Positions 38,941 through 47,297 of a stretch of 64,000 nt of DNA are shown here, piece after piece; positions within the stretch are counted from its first letter, which is position 1, and every line of letters starts with the position of its first letter. The notes beneath the pieces were generated by a model. That model had not been told where the DNA came from and searched no databases. It was given only the letters and a program-made list of their open reading frames with translations. The stretch comes from JBBIPZ01 sp037442505 [NCBI: Deltaproteobacteria bacterium] (GTDB lineage Bacteria; CALINM01), in contig JBBIPZ010000001.1 in the NCBI GenBank assembly GCA_037442505.1, positions 116,468 through 180,467 of the forward strand, given 5' to 3'. The position numbers were made by a program, and so were the translations under genes.

Positions 38941-39362
38941 GATGTTTTTTTGTAGGTCTACTGTTTTTGTTTATAGCAACAAACACTATTGCCAAAAAGG
39001 ATCATTCTGTTGATGAAACTGAAATAAACAGGTTTTATGATTCTTTAATGCAGCTTGTTAGCTATGATAAGTTTAGAGATTTTTATGATAGCTATATTGA
39101 AAAAAGTGAGATCTCATACGAAGATTTTAGCAAAGAGTTAAAATCAAGAGGTGTCATCATTGCTGGTGGATACGGTAGCAGGCTCGTAGGCTGGCAGAGA
39201 AAGGGGAAAAAGATAATCCTCACGATAGAGAGTGAAGTTAAAAATGAGGGCATTAAAAGGCTCCATTTAACATTAGAAGAGAAGAAAGAAGGACTCAAAA
39301 TTAGAATTAACGAACTTCTTAAGATTTGTAAACAAAAACCTAAAAAAAGGAGCACTAAATGA
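38928..39362 (+). CDS. Small exported protein of unknown function
   Basis: A 144-residue protein with an N-terminal signal peptide (hydrophobic 6-20, then N-T-I-A-K). The mature part is a charged helix-rich segment followed by beta strands (KKIILTIESEV, RLHLTLEEK) and a Lys/Cys-containing tail. I recognise no family. It overlaps rsmD by 13 bases and coaD by four, so it is part of that operon. Confidence 0.75.
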   Translation: MRTLRCFFVGLLFLFIATNTIAKKDHSVDETEINRFYDSLMQLVSYDKFRDFYDSYIEKSEISYEDFSKELKSRGVIIAGGYGSRLVGWQRKGKKIILTIESEVKNEGIKRLHLTLEEKKEGLKIRINELLKICKQKPKKRSTK

Positions 39363-39859
39363 CAGCTGTATATCCAGGTTCTTTCGACCCCATTACAAAT
39401 GGACATGTGGATATTATTCAGAGAAGCTGTAACTTGTTTAATAAAGTGATAGTAGCAGTTGCAATTAATTCAGAGAAGGCGGGCCTTTTTACTCCAGAAG
39501 AAAGGGTAGAGATTATCAAAGAAACTTTTAAAGGTAATCCGAAGATTGAGGTCGTTCATTTTAAAGGGCTGTTGATAAATTACGTTAGAGATAACAACAT
39601 CAAAGTAATAATTAGAGGGCTAAGAGCGGTTTCCGATTTTGAATACGAGTTTCAGATGGCATTGATGAATAAAAAGCTGTGGAAGGATGTTGAAACAGTT
39701 TTTATGATGAGTTCTGAAAACAATATGTATGTTAGTTCAAGGATTGTTAAAGAGATATTTAGTTTGGGTGGGTGTGTAAAAGACCTTGTACCTGAAAACG
39801 TTAGAACAAAACTTGAAAAGAAGTTTAAAGAGTTAAAAAAACATAAAAAGGGAATATGA
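39359..39859 (+). CDS. coaD: Phosphopantetheine adenylyltransferase
   Basis: Fourth step of coenzyme A synthesis. It is 166 residues. The nucleotidyl transferase signature YPGSFDPITNGHVDI holds the T/H-x-G-H motif, and the second motif is SENNMYVSSRIVKEI. The ATG overlaps the preceding gene by four bases. It is followed by an aminotransferase gene with a one-base gap. Confidence 0.97.
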   Translation: MTAVYPGSFDPITNGHVDIIQRSCNLFNKVIVAVAINSEKAGLFTPEERVEIIKETFKGNPKIEVVHFKGLLINYVRDNNIKVIIRGLRAVSDFEYEFQMALMNKKLWKDVETVFMMSSENNMYVSSRIVKEIFSLGGCVKDLVPENVRTKLEKKFKELKKHKKGI

Positions 39860-39860
39860 T

Positions 39861-41063
39861 ATGATAAAACTTGCAAAACGCTTAAAGTCATTAAAACCAT
39901 CGCCTACGCTTGCACTTGATGCGCACATTAAGAAGTTACGTAGCTTGGGAATAAATGTGATAAGTTTTGGTGTTGGAGAGCCTGATTTTGATACGCCAGA
40001 AACAATAAAATCTGCGGCAATAAAAGCCATTAACAATGGTTTCACAAAATACACGCCTGCTTCCGGGACTGAAGACCTCAAAAGGGCTGTGTGTCAATAT
40101 TATCAGAAGTATTATAATGTAAATTTAACTCCACCACAAATAGTTGTCTCGAATGGAGCCAAGCACTCACTATTTAACATTGCTTTAGCAATTTTTAATA
40201 ACAGAGATGAGGTGATCATTCCTGCTCCTTATTGGGTGTCTTATCCAGAGCAGTTATGTTTAGTAGGAGCAAAGCCAATTTTTGTAAAAACAAGCCTTAT
40301 GGATGGCTTTAAGGTCAAGGTAGAGCAGTTACAGCAATGTTTAACAAAAAAAACTAAAGCAATAATTTTAAACACGCCCTCAAATCCCACAGGAATGATT
40401 TATAATAAAGACGAGCTTTTAAAAATTCTTGATTTTGCCAAGACACATAAATTGTTTTTGATTGTTGATGAGATTTATGACAGGCTTGTATATGAAAAGG
40501 AGTTTGTCTCAATTTTAAACTTAATACAGAACGATCAACTCGCAAAAGATTCAGTTATAGTCGTGAATGGAGTATCAAAATCCTTTGCGATGACGGGGTG
40601 GCGTATTGGTTACACTATTTCTAACGAGGCGATTGCGAAGGCTATGGCAGACATTCAAAGCCAGACGACTTCTAACCCATCATCTATATCTCAAAAGGCG
40701 GCAGAAGCAGCACTTTTAGGAGATGACGAAGATGTTAAGAAAATGGTGGAAGTGTTTAAACAAAGGCGTGATTTAATAGTATCTATGTTGAGAAATATAG
40801 AAGGCGTCAATTTAAAAAGTCCTGATGGAAGTTTTTATGTTTTTCCAGACTTTTCTCACTATATTAACAAAAAATTTAATGGCATCAGGATTCAAAGTAC
40901 ACTGAAACTTTGCGAATACCTTTTGAACGAAGCAAAAGTGGGAATTGTGCCGGGTGAAGCCTTTGGTGCCCCCGGATTTGTTAGATTTTCTTTTGCTACT
41001 TCTAAAGAAAATATAAATGCTGGTTTAGAAAGTGTAAAATATGCACTTCACAGGCTTAAATAG
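39861..41063 (+). CDS. aspC: Class I aminotransferase (aspartate aminotransferase type)
   Basis: A 400-residue PLP enzyme of the thermophile-type aspartate aminotransferase subgroup. VGEPDFDTPE near the N-terminus, NTPSNPTGM, DEIYDRLVY and the PLP lysine in VSKSFAMTGWRIGY fit. It probably interconverts aspartate and oxaloacetate, though substrate range (aromatic, prephenate) cannot be told. It closely follows coaD and ends before a hairpin-rich region. Confidence 0.93.
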   Translation: MIKLAKRLKSLKPSPTLALDAHIKKLRSLGINVISFGVGEPDFDTPETIKSAAIKAINNGFTKYTPASGTEDLKRAVCQYYQKYYNVNLTPPQIVVSNGAKHSLFNIALAIFNNRDEVIIPAPYWVSYPEQLCLVGAKPIFVKTSLMDGFKVKVEQLQQCLTKKTKAIILNTPSNPTGMIYNKDELLKILDFAKTHKLFLIVDEIYDRLVYEKEFVSILNLIQNDQLAKDSVIVVNGVSKSFAMTGWRIGYTISNEAIAKAMADIQSQTTSNPSSISQKAAEAALLGDDEDVKKMVEVFKQRRDLIVSMLRNIEGVNLKSPDGSFYVFPDFSHYINKKFNGIRIQSTLKLCEYLLNEAKVGIVPGEAFGAPGFVRFSFATSKENINAGLESVKYALHRLK

Positions 41064-41100
41064 ACTAAGTTAGAACTTCTTACACTGCCATTTAATTATG

Positions 41101-41132
41101 CAAGAACTTTGCAAAACCTTGCAAGGGTCTTG
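41101..41132 (+). terminator. Imperfect hairpin after the aminotransferase gene
   Basis: CAAGA at 41101-41105 pairs with TCTTG at 41128-41132 and CTTTGC with GCAAGG inside, around an eight-base loop with one mismatch. It also contains the palindrome CCTTGCAAGG at 41117-41126. No T tract follows directly, so it is either a weak terminator or a binding site. Confidence 0.35.
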
Positions 41133-41155
41133 AAAATCATTGAAAATGATTTTCA
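41131..41155. promoter_or_regulatory. Fur-box-like inverted repeat and overlapping promoter
   Basis: TGAAAATCAT at 41131-41140 pairs perfectly with ATGATTTTCA at 41146-41155. Within it, 41141-41155 is a perfect 7-1-7 repeat (TGAAAAT-G-ATTTTCA), matching the Fur box form TGATAATnATTATCA at all but two mirrored positions. A TTGAAA at 41140-41145 and TATATA/TATAAA at 41162-41169 give a plausible promoter under the repeat. It can also fold as a 10-bp hairpin followed by AATTTTT, so a terminator for the upstream gene is an alternative reading. Confidence 0.4.
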
Positions 41156-41208
41156 AATTTTTATATAAATAGCTGGTCTACAGGGTTGTGGGGATACGCC
41201 ATGAGTAA

Positions 41209-41229
41209 GAGGCCTTTTTCGAAGGTCTC
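41209..41229 (+). repeat. GC-rich hairpin in the leader of the NlpC/P60 gene
   Basis: GAGGCCTT at 41209-41216 pairs with AAGGTCTC at 41222-41229 (one G.U pair) around the loop TTTCG. It sits 80 bases before the downstream ATG in an otherwise AT-rich leader, between a possible promoter and two T tracts at 41249-41280. I could not match it to a known riboswitch. Confidence 0.45.
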
Positions 41230-41308
41230 TATGTGTGAAAAGATATTTTTTTTGAAAGCAGCTTTTTTTTCTTGCATTTCTGAATAGAAACTGTTAAAAA
41301 TTAAAACG

Positions 41309-42412
41309 ATGGTTGGAAAAATCGAGAAAAAGTTTTATTTTTTTGTGATTTTGTTTTGTACCGCTTTTCTCGTAACGAGTGTCCCGTCTGTATATGCTAA
41401 AAAAAGCAGGTCAAGCAAAAAGATTTCCAAGCAAAAGACTGTAAAAAGTATTAAATCAGCCAAAAAAAACCAACAGACATCACAAAAAATATATACTTTA
41501 AGGCGCGGAGATACATTGGTCAGAATTGCAAAGGTTAATGGTTGTGATGTAAAGACGTTAAAAAAGTTAAATCCCTCACTTGACCCGAAGAGATTGAAAC
41601 CTGGCATCAAAATAAAGCTTCCCGTGTCTGTCGCAGATACAAAGAAATCTGTAATTAGAGACTCCGAAATTGTCTATAAGGTGAAAAAAGGTGATACGCT
41701 TCATTCTATCGCTAAAAGATTTAACCTAAGTACAGATGAAATAAAGCAACTCAATAAGATTAATGATGAGCATATTGTTGCGGGGATGAATTTACTAATA
41801 AAGAATTTAGATAAAGAAAAAGATGAGCAAGGTGTAAAAAAGTTTTACTCCCTTACTGATGTAGACGATGAGGATTTTGGCGAAGATGCTGGAGAAGGAA
41901 CAAAAGAGTTAACTTTACTTGACGATGAATCTAATTTGCCTAAAACCGTTATGCCTCCATTTACACTTACAAGAGATAAGTTAGATAGATTACTTAGCTA
42001 TTCCCTTGATTTTTTGGGCACGGATTATAAATATGGTGGAAACAGTGTATCTGCAATTGATTGTTCTGCCTTTGTCAAGACAGTTTTCAAGGAAATTGAT
42101 ATCAATCTACCCCGAACGTCTCGAGAACAGTTTAGTTATGGTGTTAATGTATCACTTGAAGAACTTCGTGAAGGAGACTTGCTGTTTTTTGCAAAGAAAA
42201 AGCGTATAAATCACGTAGGGATATATATCGGCAATGATATGTTTATCCACGCAGCGAGAAAAGGAAAGGGAGTAATAATAACCAAGATGGATAGTCCTTA
42301 TGTTAAAAAACATTTTGTTGGGGCAAAAAGGATTTTCTCTTTAGAGGGAGAAAAACAGAATATAGATTTAAAGAAAGATTTAAGCCTTGCTGAAAAACCA
42401 TTGGTAAACTAA
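41309..42412 (+). CDS. LysM-NlpC/P60 peptidoglycan endopeptidase
   Basis: A 367-residue exported cell-wall hydrolase. The signal peptide ends near V-Y-A-K (about residue 31), followed by a Lys/Ser-rich linker. Two LysM domains at about 61-105 and 122-165 bind glycan. The C-terminal NlpC/P60 domain has the catalytic Cys in IDCSAFV, His in NHVGIYIG and a third polar residue in FIHAARKG. It probably cleaves D-gamma-Glu-DAP bonds in the periplasm. Its 3' end overlaps the convergent permease gene by 33 bases. Confidence 0.93.
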   Translation: MVGKIEKKFYFFVILFCTAFLVTSVPSVYAKKSRSSKKISKQKTVKSIKSAKKNQQTSQKIYTLRRGDTLVRIAKVNGCDVKTLKKLNPSLDPKRLKPGIKIKLPVSVADTKKSVIRDSEIVYKVKKGDTLHSIAKRFNLSTDEIKQLNKINDEHIVAGMNLLIKNLDKEKDEQGVKKFYSLTDVDDEDFGEDAGEGTKELTLLDDESNLPKTVMPPFTLTRDKLDRLLSYSLDFLGTDYKYGGNSVSAIDCSAFVKTVFKEIDINLPRTSREQFSYGVNVSLEELREGDLLFFAKKKRINHVGIYIGNDMFIHAARKGKGVIITKMDSPYVKKHFVGAKRIFSLEGEKQNIDLKKDLSLAEKPLVN

Positions 42413-43348
42413 GCTAACGATAAGAGTGCCGCTCACGCAGACAAAAAGGTAATAAAAAAAAGCCCTCTTTTTAAACATCGTCAGGAAAACCGCCATAACT
42501 GGTATCGCTGTTACAGGTCCCCCTATCAAAAAAGCTAATCCAGCGCCATTATTTAAGCCTTTCTCTAAAAGACCGTAAAGTATTGCAGAAGCAGATATTT
42601 GGTTGACATAAAGAGGAATGGAGAAAATAATAACTATAAGAATGCTCATAATGTTGCCGTTACCTAAATAATCAGCAATCCATTCAGATGGAACAAATTT
42701 TAGTATCAATATCTCGAAAAACACTCCAATCAAGAAATATTTTCCTATCCTAAGCGTGCCTTCCCAGCCTTTTGCAAGAAAGACAAAGAATTTATTATTG
42801 GTTTTTGCTTCAACCTTATGACTCATCTGCATATGGCAGCTACAACGTAGCTCTTCAATAGGAAAATCTGGATCGTGGAAGTCCATATCATGGGGAATTT
42901 CTGTAACTTTTAGAATCTGATGATGTTTGAAAAATTTGTCTTCAAGAAGGAGTGTTAAAAAACCAGCATATAAACCCATAAAAGCAGCGGCAAACGATTT
43001 AGCAAGAGCCCATTGTGTTCCCAACTCCCATTGGGTTAAGGTATAGCCAGAAGGACTTAAAAGGGGGGAAGAAATTAAGAGTGCCATTACTGTTGAAAAT
43101 GGGACGCCACCAAAAAATAATCCTAAAGATAGAGGAAGCACACCACATGCACATAGAGGACTGATTAACCCCAGGGCAGTTGCAATCATTATAGAAAGTA
43201 CACCGTATTTTTTTATAGTGTTTTTGATTTTAACATGCCACTTGTATGTACGAATTAACGCTTCTAATCCTACTCCGATAAAAAAGTATGGTAATAAGTA
43301 TAAAACTTCTTCTAAAAACTCTTTTAAAAAATCTAAAAATAGTTGCAT
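42380..43348 (-). CDS. DUF318/ArsP-like permease, possible metal efflux
   Basis: A 322-residue integral membrane protein with about eight helices. The first half has the SPLCACGVLPLSLGL motif and the second half an equivalent NQISASAILYG segment, as in the predicted permease family related to ArsP and the SO_0444-type Cu/Zn exporters. A cytoplasmic loop at about 160-180 is rich in His, Asp, Cys and Met (several H-x-D, C-x-C-H-M), which suggests metal binding. The substrate metal is not certain. It overlaps the convergent hydrolase gene by 33 bases. Confidence 0.82.
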   Translation of the reverse strand: MQLFLDFLKEFLEEVLYLLPYFFIGVGLEALIRTYKWHVKIKNTIKKYGVLSIMIATALGLISPLCACGVLPLSLGLFFGGVPFSTVMALLISSPLLSPSGYTLTQWELGTQWALAKSFAAAFMGLYAGFLTLLLEDKFFKHHQILKVTEIPHDMDFHDPDFPIEELRCSCHMQMSHKVEAKTNNKFFVFLAKGWEGTLRIGKYFLIGVFFEILILKFVPSEWIADYLGNGNIMSILIVIIFSIPLYVNQISASAILYGLLEKGLNNGAGLAFLIGGPVTAIPVMAVFLTMFKKRAFFYYLFVCVSGTLIVSLVYQWFFSKA

Positions 43349-43793
43349 AGTGACGTGTCCTTAAAGCACAATATATGCCAATATTTTAGCAAGAAAAAGC
43401 CTTTATTAAAACGAAAAAACAATAGAATAACTGAAATTTTTAAAACTTGAATTTTATGTCTGACATATTATCAAATTTTAACTGTTAATATGTCTTTGCC
43501 ATTTATTTCTGTCTGGCGAAGGTTTGACAGTAGGCAGTTTTTTTTCTTAAGTAAGCACACATAACAAGTTGTTCAAAGGACAAAAACACCAAAGAATTTA
43601 GAAAATGATGAGATTGTTAAGCCACAATCAGAATGAGTTATGAGGCTACAAAATGCATGAGCAACAGAAATTAAGAAAGAAAAGTTGTTAGCCCGTTTTT
43701 ATCATTTATCTGTGCGAGAGCTTAAAAAGTTTAACGTCAAACCGCAAATTTATCTTTTTTTTTCTTTTTCATTTTGTTAAAATATCTTAAGAT
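43349..43793. other. 445-base gene-free region with inverted repeats
   Basis: No convincing gene is seen. It holds a perfect 9-base inverted repeat GACATATTA (43462-43470) / TAATATGTC (43486-43494) with a 15-base spacer, a nested ATGTC-T-GACAT palindrome at 43456-43466, and a TTGACA at 43524-43529 with a weak TTAAGT 17 bases on. A stretch at about 43670-43755 reads as a protein-like frame (LLARFYHLSVRELKKFNV) interrupted by stops, perhaps a gene remnant. The region separates the permease promoter side from the FGE-domain gene. Confidence 0.5.
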
Positions 43794-43795
43794 AT
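43778..43795 (+). promoter_or_regulatory. Extended -10 and palindrome at the start of the FGE-domain gene
   Basis: TGT-TAAAAT (-10 at 43778-43783) is followed by the perfect 14-base palindrome ATATCTTAAGATAT at 43782-43795, whose last bases are the ATG (43794). There is no ribosome site, so the mRNA may be nearly leaderless and the palindrome could be an operator. Confidence 0.4.
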
Positions 43796-44975
43796 GACAA
43801 AAATTATCTCTTTTTTTGTGTTATTCTTTTTTTGCCTCTCCTCCCTTGTTCATGCGCAAAAGTATTCTATGCTTGTTCCCGATATTGTTCAGCGTAATAT
43901 AGATAAGTTTGATGATGTGAAAACTACTTTTGCGATGAGAGAAGAGATCGCAAATTTTAAAAACTTTTCTGTTATTAATAGAAGTAACACCTTAAAACTT
44001 TTATCATCTGGCAACGGCAATGGATTCAATTACATGCCGGATACAGAAACCTATATTAACAAATTGTCAGATTTAGTTTTAAGTAAAGATATCGATTTTG
44101 CCTTTTTTGTCAACTTAAAAAGCTCTGGAAAAAGTTTTACAGTTGAAGCATATTTAATAAACTATGAAGGCATCTTATATAATGACAGTGTCGAAATTAA
44201 TAATAACGAAGATTTTGAAAATCAACTGAGAAAATTAGTTAGAGCTATATTTACAAGACTCAACTTTGGAGAAAATGAAGGCAACAACCTTTATGAATAC
44301 GAAGAGATGGTGTTTATACCAGGTGGTAACGCAATTATTGGGAGTAATTTTGGAGAACCGTTTGAAGCCCCTGAGCGAACAGTTTTTGTAAACTCGTTTT
44401 ATATTGATAAATTTGAAGTTACAAATGCACAATATAAGCGTTTTATTGATGAAACAAAAAGAGAAGCACCAAAAAACGTTGTCAATTCAGACTATACTAT
44501 CTGGAAAAAAGGTACGTATCCAGAAGAACTTGCAAACCATCCCGTTGTTAATGTTACCTGGTATGAGGCAAAGGCATATTGTGAATGGGCAGGCAAACGA
44601 TTGCCTACATCAATCGAGTGGGAGAAGGCAGCAAGAGGTCCATACGGCAACGTTTATCCCTGGGGTAACGAGTTCTTTATGGGCTATGCTAATCTTTACA
44701 CAAAGGGAGTGTCGTATAAAATACAACAAACTGTTCCCGTTGGTTCATATGAGAAATCAAAAAGTTATTATGGTGTATATGACTTAGCCGGGAATGTTTG
44801 GGAGTGGACAGCAAGCGTTCCTCCTAATTCTAAGGACCCAGCAGATATAAGGCGTGTAGCAAAAGGTGGGGGTTGGGGTTACAATGGGAATAAATATACT
44901 TCCCGTGCATCTTATGGTATCTTTTTCACCGCAGACTATACAAGTAACTGTTTGGGTTTTAGGTGTGCCAAGTAA
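43794..44975 (+). CDS. Exported formylglycine-generating-enzyme (SUMF1) domain protein
   Basis: A 393-residue protein with a signal peptide (ending V-H-A-Q, about residue 22). An N-terminal ~150-residue domain resembles TolB-N/CsgG-like periplasmic folds. A C-terminal FGE-sulfatase (SUMF1) domain follows from about 168, with MVFIPGG, YIDKFEVTNAQYKRF, HPVVNVTWYEAKAYCEWAGKRLP, LAGNVWEWTA and GGGWGY. Such domains in bacteria often bind or modify proteins rather than activate sulfatases, and no sulfatase is near. It is a stand-alone gene before recA. Function not established. Confidence 0.85.
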   Translation: MTKIISFFVLFFFCLSSLVHAQKYSMLVPDIVQRNIDKFDDVKTTFAMREEIANFKNFSVINRSNTLKLLSSGNGNGFNYMPDTETYINKLSDLVLSKDIDFAFFVNLKSSGKSFTVEAYLINYEGILYNDSVEINNNEDFENQLRKLVRAIFTRLNFGENEGNNLYEYEEMVFIPGGNAIIGSNFGEPFEAPERTVFVNSFYIDKFEVTNAQYKRFIDETKREAPKNVVNSDYTIWKKGTYPEELANHPVVNVTWYEAKAYCEWAGKRLPTSIEWEKAARGPYGNVYPWGNEFFMGYANLYTKGVSYKIQQTVPVGSYEKSKSYYGVYDLAGNVWEWTASVPPNSKDPADIRRVAKGGGWGYNGNKYTSRASYGIFFTADYTSNCLGFRCAK

Positions 44976-45010
44976 ATATATCTTCAATGGTTTATTCCTG
45001 TCAAAAAAAA

Positions 45011-45039
45011 TAGACAACCTTAACCAAAAAAGATAAAAT
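45011..45039 (+). promoter_or_regulatory. Sigma-70-type promoter of recA
   Basis: TAGACA at 45011-45016 and TAAAAT at 45034-45039 are 17 bases apart; the ATG of recA is at 45070 with AGGAGG ahead. I looked for an SOS box: CGAAC at 45049-45053 has no partner half-site, so LexA control is not supported. Confidence 0.6.
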
Positions 45040-45069
45040 CTATTAAAACGAACAATTATAGGAGGCTTT

Positions 45070-46077
45070 ATGGCTCTTGATAGTCAAAAAAACAAGGCTT
45101 TAGAGATAGCTATGTCTCAAATTGAAAAGCAGTTTGGCAAAGGTTCGATAATGAAGCTCGGCAGCGAGTCTCTGGAAAAGGACATAGATGTAATTTCGAC
45201 TGGCTCGATATCTTTAGATATAGCTTTAGGTGTAGGTGGTGTGCCGAGAGGCAGGATAATAGAGATTTTTGGACCAGAATCCTCTGGTAAAACTACGATC
45301 TGTTTACACGTCATTGCAGAAGCACAAAAAAAGGGTGGCGCAGCGGCATTTATAGATGCAGAACATGCACTTGATGTAGTTTATGCAAGTAAGTTGGGCG
45401 TTAAGACTGATGACCTGTTAATATCACAACCTGATACTGGCGAGCAAGCTCTTGAGATTGCTGAAGTTCTTATAAGAAGTGGTGCTTTAGATGTGCTTGT
45501 TATAGATTCTGTAGCAGCATTGGTTCCAAAGGCTGAAATTGAAGGGGAAATGGGAGATGCGCATATGGGTTTACAGGCAAGGTTAATGTCGCAGGCACTA
45601 AGAAAACTAACTGCTGCAATATCAAAATCCAAGACTACCGTTATTTTCACAAACCAGATACGTTCAAAGATTGGTGTATTTTTTGGAAATCCTGAAACGA
45701 CAACAGGTGGATATGCGCTTAAATTTTATGCATCGGTTAGAATGGATATTCGTCCTATTAGTCCTATTAAAGAAGGCAATGATAAGATTGGAACGAGAAC
45801 GCGTGTCAAGGTCGTTAAAAACAAAGTTGCTCCCCCTTTTAAAGAGGCAGAATTTGACATCCTTTATGGTGTAGGGATATCAAAGGAAGGAGATGTGCTG
45901 GATCTGGCAGTTGAGGAAGGGTTAATTGAAAAAAGTGGTGCATGGTACTCATATAAAGGGGATCGAATCGGTCAGGGACGTGAAAATGCAAAACAGTATT
46001 TAAAAGAGCATACGGAACTTTTAGCCCAGTTAGAAAAGGCGATTCTTGAAAAGCATAACCTATACAAAGGAGAGTAA
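45070..46077 (+). CDS. recA: Recombinase A
   Basis: The strand-exchange ATPase and SOS co-protease. It is 335 residues. Walker A is GPESSGKTT (68-76), the MAW motif region is [25 protein letters not shown] (here [10 protein letters not shown]), and the L2/C-terminal segments are standard. AGGAGG precedes the ATG. The stop is directly followed by pilT with no gap, so the two are likely co-transcribed. Confidence 0.99.
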   Translation: MALDSQKNKALEIAMSQIEKQFGKGSIMKLGSESLEKDIDVISTGSISLDIALGVGGVPRGRIIEIFGPESSGKTTICLHVIAEAQKKGGAAAFIDAEHALDVVYASKLGVKTDDLLISQPDTGEQALEIAEVLIRSGALDVLVIDSVAALVPKAEIEGEMGDAHMGLQARLMSQALRKLTAAISKSKTTVIFTNQIRSKIGVFFGNPETTTGGYALKFYASVRMDIRPISPIKEGNDKIGTRTRVKVVKNKVAPPFKEAEFDILYGVGISKEGDVLDLAVEEGLIEKSGAWYSYKGDRIGQGRENAKQYLKEHTELLAQLEKAILEKHNLYKGE

Positions 46078-47238
46078 ATGGGCAATTCAGTCCTTGATGA
46101 GATTCTAAAAATAGCTATGAAGATCGAGGCTTCTGACGTCCACCTCAAGCCTGGCAAGCCGCCAGTCTATCGAACACACAATAAACTTGTCTCTTTAAAA
46201 GATGCGAAGGTGTTGGGCTTTGATGAGCTTAACGAGATGCTTTATGGGATGATGACACCAAAACAAAGGTCGGAGTTTGATCAAAAATTTGATTTTGATA
46301 TGGCATATAGCGTGCCGGGTGTCGGCAGGTTCAGGGTAAATCTTTTCAAACAAAGAGGCAGCATTGGCGCTGTAATGCGTGCAATACCAATGGTCGTTAA
46401 AGGGTTTAAAGAGCTTGGTTTGCCGCCAATTATGGAAAAGATTGCGAGCGAAAAAAGGGGATTAATCCTTGTTACAGGTACTACAGGATCAGGAAAATCT
46501 ACAACACTTGCATCGATTATAGACTATATAAACAACACCAGTACTTGTAACATAATAACGATTGAGGACCCTATAGAGTTTCTTTTCAGGGACAACAAAA
46601 GCATTATCGTCCAGAGAGAGGTTGGTTTTGATACATTAAGTTTTAACAATGCGCTAAGGGCGGCATTGAGACAGGATCCAGACATCATACTTGTAGGAGA
46701 GATGAGGGATATCGAAACAATCGAAATTGCGTTAACTGCAGCTGAAACAGGACATCTTGTTTTAAGTACTTTGCATACGATGGATGCTACAGAGACGATT
46801 AACAGAATTGTTGGGATTTTCCCTCCGCATCAGCAACAGCAGATTAGATATCAGTTGGCAGCAACATTGAAGGCAGTCATCTCCCAGAGGTTAGTGCCTA
46901 AGGCAGATGGTAGAGGGAGAGTGCCTGCGGTAGAAATACTTATTGCTACTGCCAGAATTAAAGAACTTATCGAGGATCCAACTAAAACTAAAGCCATTAG
47001 GGACGCTATTGCAGAAGGGCACACAGTTTATGGAATGCAAACATTTGACCAGAGCTTATATGTCCTGTTGAAACAAAACCTTATTACTTACGAGGAGGCA
47101 TTAAAAAATGCCACAAACCCAGCTGACTTTGCTCTTAAAGTAAGTGGGGTAGACACCTCATCTGATAAAACATCATCTGTACATGAGGGGGGAGAAGTAT
47201 CAAAGGACAAAGAAGAACTGAAGATAGAGCGCTTTTAG
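46078..47238 (+). CDS. pilT: Type IV pilus retraction ATPase PilT
   Basis: A hexameric motor that disassembles pilin during twitching. It is 386 residues. ASDVHLKPGKPP near the N-terminus is typical of PilT. Walker A is GTTGSGKST (134-142), the Asp box is in TIEDPIEFLF, and Walker B is in DPDIILVGEMRD. The AIREG-like motif near the C-terminus, important for retraction, is present as AIAEG. It lies between recA and recX, separate from other pilus genes. The C-terminal ~40 residues are a variable, charged tail whose coding sequence overlaps the upstream open part of the recX frame. Confidence 0.96.
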   Translation: MGNSVLDEILKIAMKIEASDVHLKPGKPPVYRTHNKLVSLKDAKVLGFDELNEMLYGMMTPKQRSEFDQKFDFDMAYSVPGVGRFRVNLFKQRGSIGAVMRAIPMVVKGFKELGLPPIMEKIASEKRGLILVTGTTGSGKSTTLASIIDYINNTSTCNIITIEDPIEFLFRDNKSIIVQREVGFDTLSFNNALRAALRQDPDIILVGEMRDIETIEIALTAAETGHLVLSTLHTMDATETINRIVGIFPPHQQQQIRYQLAATLKAVISQRLVPKADGRGRVPAVEILIATARIKELIEDPTKTKAIRDAIAEGHTVYGMQTFDQSLYVLLKQNLITYEEALKNATNPADFALKVSGVDTSSDKTSSVHEGGEVSKDKEELKIERF

Positions 47239-47297
47239 TTAAAAGGTATGCTTTAAGACTTCTGGAGCGTTTTATCTATTCAGAAAGTGTATTAAAA

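Noticed and set aside
41201-41287. 28-codon ORF starting ATGAGTAAGAGG before the NlpC/P60 gene
   Set aside because: No good ribosome site at suitable distance, and it overlaps the GC hairpin; more likely part of a structured leader.
43670-43755. Protein-like frame LLARFYHLSVRELKKFNV as a real gene
   Set aside because: Interrupted by in-frame stops upstream and no start with ribosome site; at best a gene remnant, noted in the gene-free region entry.
44976-45069. LexA/SOS box before recA
   Set aside because: CGAAC at 45049 has no matching GTTCG-type half-site; no CTG-N10-CAG palindrome either.
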